The notes under the pieces: model-generated
Database searches by the model: none
Told to the model about the DNA's origin: nothing
What the model saw: only the letters and a program-made list of their open reading frames with translations
Translations under genes and position numbers: made by a program
Source: Channallabes apus
Taxonomy: Eukaryota > Chordata > Actinopteri > Siluriformes > Clariidae
NCBI GenBank assembly: GCA_030522415.1
Contig: CM060121.1
Coordinates: 18,300,642-18,364,641 of the forward strand
DNA: 64,000 nucleotides
Direction: 5' to 3'
In this document: piece by piece, positions 55,743 to 64,000 of the stretch
How positions within the stretch are numbered: the stretch's first letter is position 1
Layout: each line of letters begins with the position of its first letter

Positions 55743-57363
55743 TTTGATTCCTGTCTTATTTAATTACTTGTTTGTTTGCTTTCTTTCCCCTTTTTATTCC
55801 TCTTTATTTATTTTTTTTTGCACGTAGAACCAAAAAACTTCCAGCTCCATATTCTTTTTTCTTTTTTGGTTTCTCTCAATGCCTGGCGTTTAGCCTTTCT
55901 TATGCTTGTAAAACTGGCTTGGAGTCGGGGAGGGACGGGGTGGGTGCTATAGGGTTTATAAGGGGATTATAAAACCTGCATTAAAATATTACATGTTTAC
56001 CCTGTTTTATCCCTGTTAAAATCAATAAAAATATTGTTGAAAAAAAATAAAATAAATAAAAATAATTACACTTGACAGCCTGTAGACATGAACTAGTGTG
56101 TAAATGTGTTTTTGTTTATGGTGGCCTGTGATGGGATGGTATTGATAGCAGCACAGTGGTGCAAACTACAGGTCAAGCTAATCCTACAGGATTTCACTAT
56201 ATTTATCACCTACAACAGCACTCCAAGCATTTATACAAAACTTGCTCTGCTTTCTATGTCAAAGCAATATTTTTTTTATGCAACTCATAGCAGTGAATGC
56301 CAACCAGTTGTTTACATTTGAGGAAGAAAAATTTGCTGTGTTAAAATACTTTTGCGAATTTTGAGAAATCGTATGTTGCTGTCAACACTAAATGATATTA
56401 GAGGCCAAAAGATTTTTCCCATAAAAATTAATGATGTACAGATATGCTATATAGCCAAAAATATGTGGACATCTGACCATCAGAGCCTTACGTGGCCTAT
56501 AAAACCAGCTTATTTTATGCAATTTTTATTAATGCAATAATCACCTGACAGTTTATCTAAATCTAAATAATCTGCTTTTATTATCAGAATAAAAAAAGGT
56601 CAAGTGTTTAAACACATAACTACATTGAACTAGCTGTCTTGCCCACAAGAGGGCACCATATTCACACTACATAACCTCTCCCTTTCTCATTCTGCATATG
56701 AATTTCACGTAATAGGACTGCAAAATAAACCAACACCAGAGCAGACACTTGGATAAGGGCAGGTCATGAGTCATAACAATAAACAGAATAGATGCAAGAC
56801 ACAGACTAAATGAAATAGAGATTATAACAAATTATAAGTAAGAAAACTCATCAGACCCTGGGACGATATTCTTATTTATTATATGTACTTTCCATTTAAT
56901 TATTATTATTTCTTCATAATGCAACAGTGAAGTAGTCCAACCTGATCATATGAATGAAGTACTCAGCTGTAATTTACACACACATTCAATAACAGTTTCA
57001 GTCAGATTTAGTAACACTGATTGCTCTGTGCAGGTTCCATCTCCCTCTTTGTTCAACTTGTTGTTTAGATTATACTGTAATCATTTAAAACATTTTAATT
57101 GGGCTTGCAAATTGCTGGATAGTCAAACAATTTTTTAAAAATATATGTTTATTTGACCTATTTACAGTCAAAGTTAGCAACTATTTAAAAAATAATAATA
57201 ATTGAGAGAAAGTTAGTATAGACATATCTGAATGTTTGCACACTGAGCCTAATTAGTTTAACCTTGGAAATGATCAAACATGCAGCAGGAAGCAGCACTG
57301 AAACACCAAAGCTTTGTCCTATTTAGGAAAACCGTAATGCATTTTCCAATGTTGTTTTTACTG

Positions 57364-57690
57364 TAGGCAGCACAGTGGCTTAGTGCTTATAACTTTCGCC
57401 TTGCATGTCCAGGCTCGCTTCCCACCTTGCATTTGTGTGCATGAAGTTTGCAAGTTCTCCCCACGCTTGGTGGGTTTCCCCCGGGTACTCCGGTTCCCTC
57501 TGACAGTGCAAAGACATACAGATTAGGCTCCTTGTGCAAGTGTGTGTATGTGTTTGTGTGCCCTGCGATCCAGGGTGTACCCCACCTCATGCCTTAAGTT
57601 TCCTGGGGTGGGGTACAGGCCCCCTGCTACCCTGTATACAGGAGGCCTACAAACTGTACAGCACATACTCATCAGGGCAAGAGACGCCAT
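57364..57690 (+). repeat. SINE-like repeat (GCAGCACAGTGGCTTAGTG type)
   Basis: Same family as 22722-23035: GGCAGCACAGTGGCTTAGTG start, GTTTGCAAGTTCTCCCCACG and TCCTGGGGTGGGGTACAGGC blocks. Between 56069 and 57363 the DNA is AT-rich and shows nothing. Confidence 0.75.
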
Positions 57691-58124
57691 TAAGTGCCAT
57701 TAGAGTTCCATCACAAGTAAACTGGTAGATATATGTTATTGGTCCATGGGCCCAATAACTGTGGAAAAGTTCATGCAATTATTATGCAGAAACCTTTACT
57801 CAAAGTGACCTATAATAATGGTACTTGGTCTAGGGCACAGATATCTGCAGAAGTCTATGGTGCTTGGATGTGTGCTCTAACGCTTTCCAGCTGTAGCCCT
57901 GACTAACTGCTGAACTTTGATTGTTCAATACATTTGAACTTACTAAACTTGTGGGCCTGAGGTATGAGAAGTTTGAATTATTGCCCTGTATTCAAAAATA
58001 GAATGTGTAAAATTGAGTATGTCATGAGTTATCACACCACATATTAAATGACTCATTTAACTTGTTCTTTTCTTAGGCACCTCTAGAGGGAATCACAGTT
58101 TCATTCCTCACCATTTTTATTCTT

Positions 58125-58370
58125 ACTCACTCACTTATTGTCTAGACAGCTTTATCCAGTGTACTGGGTTGCAGGGGGTTTGGGCCCTATCCAAGGAGAC
58201 TTACTGTAGGGCACGAGGCAGAGTACCCTGGACTGGGTGTCAATCCATCACGGGCCACACACACACACACACACACACATTATGGGCAATTTGGGAACGC
58301 CAATTAGCCTAATCTGCATGTCTTTGGACCCTGGAGGTGCAAGGCCACAGTACTAACCATTAAACCCCCA
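58125..58370 (-). repeat. SINE-like repeat (reverse), with CA microsatellite
   Basis: Reversed copy: GGGCACGAGGCAGAGTACCC, GGGTGTCAATCCATCACGGG, a CA run at 58257-58280, GGGAACGCCAATTAGCCTAA. Other DNA to 59368 shows nothing. Confidence 0.75.
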
Positions 58371-59368
58371 TGGCGTCAATCACCGCCTATTTCCTACACA
58401 ACTGCTAAATTTGAATACTTGTGCGATTAATAGTTTTCTGTGGAACAATCTGTGTGATTCTTAAATCTTATAATTTGATTTCCTGTGGCTGAGGGAAGAC
58501 TTTAATTCCTGGCATACTTGCCACACTATGTCGTAAGTTTGGTCCCACCTTGTATTGTATGTGTGATTTTTTTTAAATGTTTTTGTCATCTTAAATGGGT
58601 CTCTCTTTCAGTGGTAAAATTGTTTTCAATTGGATAATCAAGTTTTCATTTTCAAACCACCACTGTCACCAAGAAAATATTCCATTTAAAGCACAGACCT
58701 CAGAAAGTTAATTTTATAAGCGTACTATTGCAACGTGCACCCTCAAAAACACTAAATTATCCTTCAGACAATAGACATTGCAAATCTCTGGTGCAAAATC
58801 ATTTTTAAATGACAGGGTCAGTGCTTTAAATAAGCAGTATGCGACAATAGAGAAATAAGACAGAATGACACATGACTGTTTTTAGTTCCAGCCCACACCT
58901 TTGGAATAAACTAGAAGTACCAGTTTTGCAACTGTCGACTGGAATAGCAGAGTCAAAAGGAAAGGAAAAAACAGGATGTTAAAGTTCTGACATAATATGC
59001 ATATAAGATGTAAGGTGATAACCATCCTTATACATATTACTGATCAGTTCTTTTTAACACTTTCTTTCATGCACTTTAAGGCACTTGATTTAAGAAGATT
59101 ATTAGATTAGTAGAGTATCAGAGATACCAGGCACAAATAATTTTTGTAGATCAAAAATCAAAAAGATAAAAAAAAATTTAGATTATCTGACTTGCATGAC
59201 AATAATAAATACAAATAATGTAGATAATATTGTCCCATATAATAACATGATAATGTGATATAGTTTATATAAAATTTGGTATTTTAGAATAGGCCTTAAA
59301 TTTGATTACTCCAAAATAAAAAAATGTCAGTTACGCAACAACTGGACAATGAGTAATGAGAGACTCAC

Positions 59369-59454
59369 CTTCAAAAAGTACATCTTGATATAATATTCAT
59401 GGTGCACGTTGGATCCAGCAGACACCAGTTCATCACACAAACAAACTTTCACAT
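59369..59454 (-). CDS. Orphan coding exon, unrecognised gene
   Basis: An 86-bp exon, phase 2 in the acceptor sense and phase 0 at the donor, between ATTACCTTTAG and GTGAGT on the minus strand. It encodes VKVCLCDELVSAGSNVHH followed by EYYIKMYFLK. The beta-strand-like V-x-V-x-L-x-D-E-L then Y-Y-I-K-M-Y-x-L pattern recalls a C2-type or similar beta-sandwich start, but this is only an impression. It lies past the stop of the RADIL-like gene, so it may be an internal exon of a neighbour or an alternative 3' exon. DNA at 59455-61051 otherwise shows nothing. Confidence 0.45.
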
Positions 59455-61051
59455 CTAAAGGTAATTTAGTGTAAGCAATGTTTTGGGAGGAGGGATGAAA
59501 TCAGAGAGCTCAGAGGAACCAGATTTAGGGAACATGGGGAGAACAATTTAAAATTCAGAATAGACAAGAACCAGATAAGAGCCAGGTATGTTGCAAGTGT
59601 CTGACTTAATATAATCTGGAGGCTAAACAGACATTGCTGACAAAGAGCTTTCTAGTGTTTTAGTTATATAGAAAAATCTGATAAAGCAGCCTCCTCTACA
59701 GGGTTAGAGTTCCACGATATTTCCCACAATCCACCAGGCTGTTCAGACCCATGAGACACACATTAAACAGGAAGAATGTTTCTAGAGATGAATCCCCTTC
59801 TCTGTGTGGCTTCTGCAGTGAGGTGCATCAGGGCCATGTTTTTGTAACTGGAGCTTAGAGTCGAGGGCGATGCAGTGGAAACCTCAGCCTTCTATAAATG
59901 GTACAGCATAGGCAGACACACCCTTGGCACCCTTCTTCTCAAGTCCTTCACTGGCATTGCGCAAAGCTGCACTCCTCATTTACCCTGTACTTGGCCATTA
60001 CTTTATTTCTGTCTAATTTAAAAACCAAGTCAGGACTAAATTGGCTTACCACAGTTGGGTGTTGTCCCCAACAATGCCTTTTTAAAAAAAAAATGTAAAC
60101 ACACCATAAAGTTCAAAATGATAGACTGAGATGACTGGAATTGCATTCCAAGACGACAACGGCATTTAAGGCTTCATGACCTAAACCACTTAGAGGATAT
60201 GCATGTTAAACAAGAAATCTGAATATAACAATGAGTCACTCCATGCAGATTAGAAATGAGCAATATTTATTTCACATGTATATTACATATAATAGAAAAG
60301 AATATAAATATCACCAACAAAATACTTTTCTAACATTGTAATAAGGCTGATGTAACACTGCTTCTCTTGCACTGAAGAAAAAAATTATACCTGTTTTGGA
60401 TCACATGATGCTCATTAATACCTGCTGTGAAACAGATGAGACTTGTATTTGGAAATTTGATCCATAGATCTAAACATGTTAAAAGCAGTACTTGATACAA
60501 GCCAATATTGGTTTACATATATTGAACAAAAAAAACATGAAATTCTTTTTAACTGATATTACTGGAATATTGCATATACTGTACGTGTCAACGTATGTAG
60601 GATAAGTGTTTGGGTCACTGATGCTAAAACAGGCAAAGAATCATCAGGATAAAGTCTGGACTATAGCCATTTACAGACAAAACATTTAATTGCAACTTCT
60701 AATGTTTAATGTCTGCATTAAATATTGACTTTAGGTCATTTGGTATGCTCTTTTACATCCAAGTACTTATGGTTAAAACTTTACCCACATGGACTCCAAA
60801 TCACAAACCCATCCTCCTGCATGAACTGGTCTAATTGAAATGTATAGTATATTTGATTATTTAATTCGCTGTGACCACCCCATTAATACTCCCAGTAAAC
60901 CATTAATTTTTTTGCTAAAAAAACAAACAAAACAAAGTCTCAGGACTTTGACCAGCAGCTTGAAAAGGAGTATATAGTTTGTCATGCTACAAAAACAACA
61001 ACAAATGTCCAATAGCCTGTGCAGAAAACGTCCAGTGAAAACAACACTGCT

Positions 61052-61151
61052 TTAGCATCTGGTGGTGAAGCTCCTGCCACTGCTTCTGGCTTCTGTTTTG
61101 GCCACTAGCAACCGCAGACAATCTCCTGATGTCCGGATGATCTCTCTACCA
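61052..61151 (-). CDS. RADIL-like gene, last coding exon
   Basis: In frame with the previous exon it encodes GREIIRTSGDCLRLLVAK and TEARSSGRSFTTRC, then TAA. The first part is the last helix and strand of a PDZ domain. RADIL ends in the same manner, with a PDZ domain followed by a short tail (LIRxGG...LRFLVAK in my recollection of the family). The acceptor is TTCTGTCCTAG. The TAA gives the C-terminus. Confidence 0.7.
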
Positions 61152-61815
61152 CTAGGACAGAAAAAGATGTGGTATCTAAGATACAGAAACTGCTTTATGA
61201 AATGACAGAACACGTCTGGCTGTAGCTCCTGCTTCTTCTTCTTCTTTTTAATCATTGTTTTTTTACTTATTTGTTTTTACTTGTATTCAAATTTAAATAT
61301 ATTTAAACATTTGTAATATAGTGCATTGTGTTGTGGGAGTACATGAATGATATTTACTGTATGTACATTCTTCCTTAACTTTAACAATATCCATTTATTT
61401 AGATCATATAAGTCTTGCACCACTTCCGTTTCATAGGTTAACCATTGGCTTCATTTCAAGTCATTTATATGTATGATTATGCATGTACTCTTCCACTGAT
61501 TAATACTTCTGTTTATAGTGACAAAATGCCATTTCTTTTATTTCTGCTACCTTATCATCTTGCTTTAATCTGTTTCAGAGAGTTTAGAGAATATATAATC
61601 AGTTTCCAGTTTATTAGAGACACAGTTTCTGTTTCCACTTATTGGCAATTTTATAATGTTGGTGTTCTGCAAACGTATCTGTGATTTCTGTCTATTACCT
61701 AGTGTCTTTCTTACCAGGATTCTGAATGGGTCAAGTATCTTCCTAATTGATTCATGTGCAACAATGATACTTTGAGTTTGTGAAGATGTGTAAGTAAGTA
61801 AGTATGTATACTCAC

Positions 61816-61955
61816 ATCTGGTAGTCCATTCCTACGAGACTGATTCCATTCACAGCCAGGATACGATCACCGAGTCTGAGTTTCTGGCATTGAGCAGCAG
61901 GCGAGCCTGGCACCACAGACTTTACATAAATGCCATTCACCCCCAGTGGAGATTT
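61816..61955 (-). CDS. RADIL-like gene, PDZ core exon
   Basis: A 140-bp exon, entered in phase 0, encoding KSPLGVNGIYVKSVVPGSPA then QKLRLGDRILAVNGISLVGMDYQ. GIYVKSVVPGSPA and LGDRILAVNG are standard PDZ motifs for peptide binding. The acceptor is CTTATCCCAG and the donor CAGAT|GTGAGT. The junction to the last exon makes DYQ-I-GREII without a break. RADIL acts downstream of Rap1 in cell adhesion; that role is from family knowledge. Confidence 0.75.
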
Positions 61956-62921
61956 CTGGGATAAGACGACACACAACACAAGCCACAAACACATTACATA
62001 AGAAATATCAGTAGGCTGTGTGATTGTCTGATTGTCAGATTGAATGACTGGATATTCTAGGAAATGCAGGGGATCTCAATGTAGCCATGATGAATAATTT
62101 CAAAAGATTCTTGGCAAGGCTGAAACAAAGCCATTTACTTCCTATTGAACAATTTCTTCTAAAGCCTGACCCCCACCGCAGACCTCCACGGCGTACTCCT
62201 TCATCGGCAATCTCAAACGGGGTGGGTAACATTGCAGCTCTCTACATCCACACATATGGGACCACTATAGTGCCTAATACAGCCAACGATTATTTTTAGG
62301 CACGACAGCTGCTGAGCAGCCACATTTTAAAACCATTAAAGCTAACGGTGGCCATGCAAAGCGTTCATAAACAAAGACTTAAGTAGATTCAGTGTTTTGC
62401 GTCAAAGTGAGTTGCCAGGGGGTCTACTTTGACCTATGCCAGATTACTTATGCTTCACCAAAACAAAGAATCTGACAGACAACTATTGGGAAGTACAGTT
62501 CCTTGTGGTACAGCCCATTAAAAATTCTTATGCCAGTAAGATTATCCTGCTAGGACATGAAATCTATATTTGGGAAGTGGGGGGGGGGGGAATCAGCCAT
62601 AAGACTTGATTTATGGCCACATCCAAAGTGGCACAAACAAATGTGTAAAAGCTATTTAAAAATATTTAGACAAATCTGTGTGCAACCTTTGCCAGTATTT
62701 TTAAGTTATGTATCCCCCTTTTTTGGTATCTGTAGTACATTTACATTATGTGAGAGACTATGTAGTGTCTGTTATCACCTCGTTATTGCTAGCCCTAAGC
62801 TTCTTTAATTCTGTTCTTAATAAAAACAAATTACAATGCAAAACAACTGGATAACTATATAACCAATTACCATGAACCTTGTAAAAACAAAGAACAGTTA
62901 CAGTACAAAGGCTTTTCTCAC

Positions 62922-63052
62922 CAGTCCATCCACCAGCGCTAGGCCGAGGCCATGAGGTCCTCTTGAAACTTCAACCGCGAACACCTCATCTCTCTCGTCC
63001 TCATCCCCTTCTATTTCTCTCATCTCGTCTGCATATCCTTTAAGACCGTTCT
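62922..63052 (-). CDS. RADIL-like gene, exon with PDZ start
   Basis: A 131-bp exon encoding NGLKGYADEMREIEGDED, an acidic linker, then DEVFAVEVSRGPHGLGLALV and DGL. The RGPHGLGLALVDGL motif is the carboxylate-binding GLGF-type loop of a PDZ domain in the RADIL style. Acceptor CTCTATAG, donor GTGAGA, ends in phase 0. Upstream exons (RA, FHA, DIL domains if this is RADIL) would lie beyond the right edge. From 63053 to 64000 I see no convincing exon. The alternative is another single-PDZ scaffold. Confidence 0.72.
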
Positions 63053-64000
63053 CTATAGAGTAACATAATCAGAACTCTATGTTACAGGTCATTCATGTGG
63101 TTTGGACTTAATTGAAACATTCAGTCTTTTATGTGGCAACATATAGGCTGTAATTTTAATGTATTAATGTATTGAAAGTCCTTTGATAAAAAATTAAGGC
63201 CTATAATTTCTGTCAAGAGACTGAGCTAAAAGAATTTTGTGCTAGTTTCTAAAAAAAATTCTATTTAAGGTTGAGAGATATAAATACAGAAAATGATCAG
63301 CTTTCATTTTGCATTTTTATGTAAATGCTCATTATTCAGCATGTTCAAATCTAGCCCAACAGGTTCTAAGTGGGATTTCCATAAACCTCAAGCGTTTAGT
63401 CCATTACAGCATGTGACTAATGGTTCAGACAAGCAAGAGCATGGGAGCATGAGACTTGATGCTTGACGCTTTTCCTCTGGATGCTCCTCTGTGATTCTGA
63501 TGTGCCTCTCCCATCATGATCATCACACCACCACCGGATCAGCAACAGTAACACCCCCCAGCTCTTAAAACTGTTCACACCCTGGACCAGCACCCCAAAC
63601 AATGGCTGTCCCGATTAAGATTCCATCCAGCAACTCGACTGTAAATTCCCATGATGCTTCATCCACTGATCTTTTTTTTCTCCTGACATCACCACCACCT
63701 CTGTTTACTCCAGATGATAAGAATAACCCTGTGTTACAACCCTAGTTGTAATGTGTTAGCAAGGAAATGCTCGGTGTTAAACAGGTGCCTTTGATTGGTA
63801 TGAGGAATCCATAGTTAGTCCATAAAGAGCAGTAAAGAGTTCAATTACAATTTGAACAAGAATTCTTTGTGAAAGATTTCTGATGCATAATTTCTTCATC
63901 AGAGCGTAAAGCTTAAACTACGCATGAGCATGCATTAAAGATTAATCCCCATTAATCATGTGCTAAAGAAACCTGAAATCCCGAAATCCAGTTGGAAAAA

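Larger units (their letters stand above)
48354..56056 (+). mobile_element. Full-length L1-type LINE, nearly intact
   Basis: Begins GGACTTCCGGTTAGCAGCCA and ends in an A-rich tail after ATCAATAAAAATATTG. A 12-bp direct repeat TAAAAATAATTA flanks it (48342-48353, 56057-56068). It has both ORFs, a GT-rich region between them (49320-49870) and a 3' untranslated region of about 300 bp. Without the 2-kb insertion it is about 5.7 kb. Its damage is limited to one frameshift and the Harbinger-like insertion. Confidence 0.88.

Noticed and set aside
63417..63602. Minus-strand ORF near the right edge as another RADIL-like exon
   Set aside because: No fitting splice donor in the open frame and no recognisable domain sequence.
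1..64000. CRISPR arrays, prokaryotic operons, integrons, phage genes
   Set aside because: None present; the DNA is vertebrate nuclear. The only short regular tandem repeats are microsatellites and the 29-bp minisatellite, which has no spacers.

Overview
The window is nuclear DNA of a ray-finned (teleost) fish. The evidence is vertebrate spliced genes with GT/AG introns, several families of Tc1-like, hAT-like and Harbinger-like DNA transposons, L1, L2-like and RTE LINEs, tRNA-derived SINEs and long TA microsatellites. The repeat mix would suit an otophysan such as a catfish, but the species is an inference. There are no bacterial operons, CRISPR arrays or phage genes.

Layout. (1) 1-5.65 kb, minus strand: the first five coding exons of GCAT (glycine C-acetyltransferase, mitochondrial threonine catabolism), with the later exons off the left edge. 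(2) 5.65-7.85 kb: GC-richer promoter DNA, a possible divergent first exon, and the promoter of an unrecognised plus-strand gene. (3) 7.85-44.7 kb, plus strand: two starts of an unrecognised family of very small proteins (about 60-80 residues). Each is built from a short first exon, a 22-26 codon middle exon and a terminal exon that often carries an LSV-[EQ]-ET motif. All are joined at phase-1 introns, and several exons lie in tandemly duplicated segments. This is the best candidate here for something undescribed. The introns are packed with transposons, many with clean target-site duplications. (4) 46.5-47.4 kb: a solo LTR. (5) 48.35-56.06 kb: a nearly intact full-length L1 with a 12-bp target duplication, broken by one homopolymer frameshift and a 2-kb Harbinger-like insertion. 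(6) 59-63 kb, minus strand: an orphan exon and the last three exons of a RADIL-like PDZ protein gene.

Transposon history can be read from nesting: Tc1 in Tc1, hAT in hAT, LINE in hAT, SINE in Harbinger, Harbinger in L1. Two Tc1-like elements keep complete 340-residue DD34E transposases and Sleeping Beauty-style double direct repeats in both ends, so they may be recently or currently mobile. The duplicated modules supply a natural empty site that dates one hAT-like insertion and one RTE insertion after the duplication. No transcript or database comparison was possible; the exon models rest on reading frame, splice sites, phase and similarity between copies.
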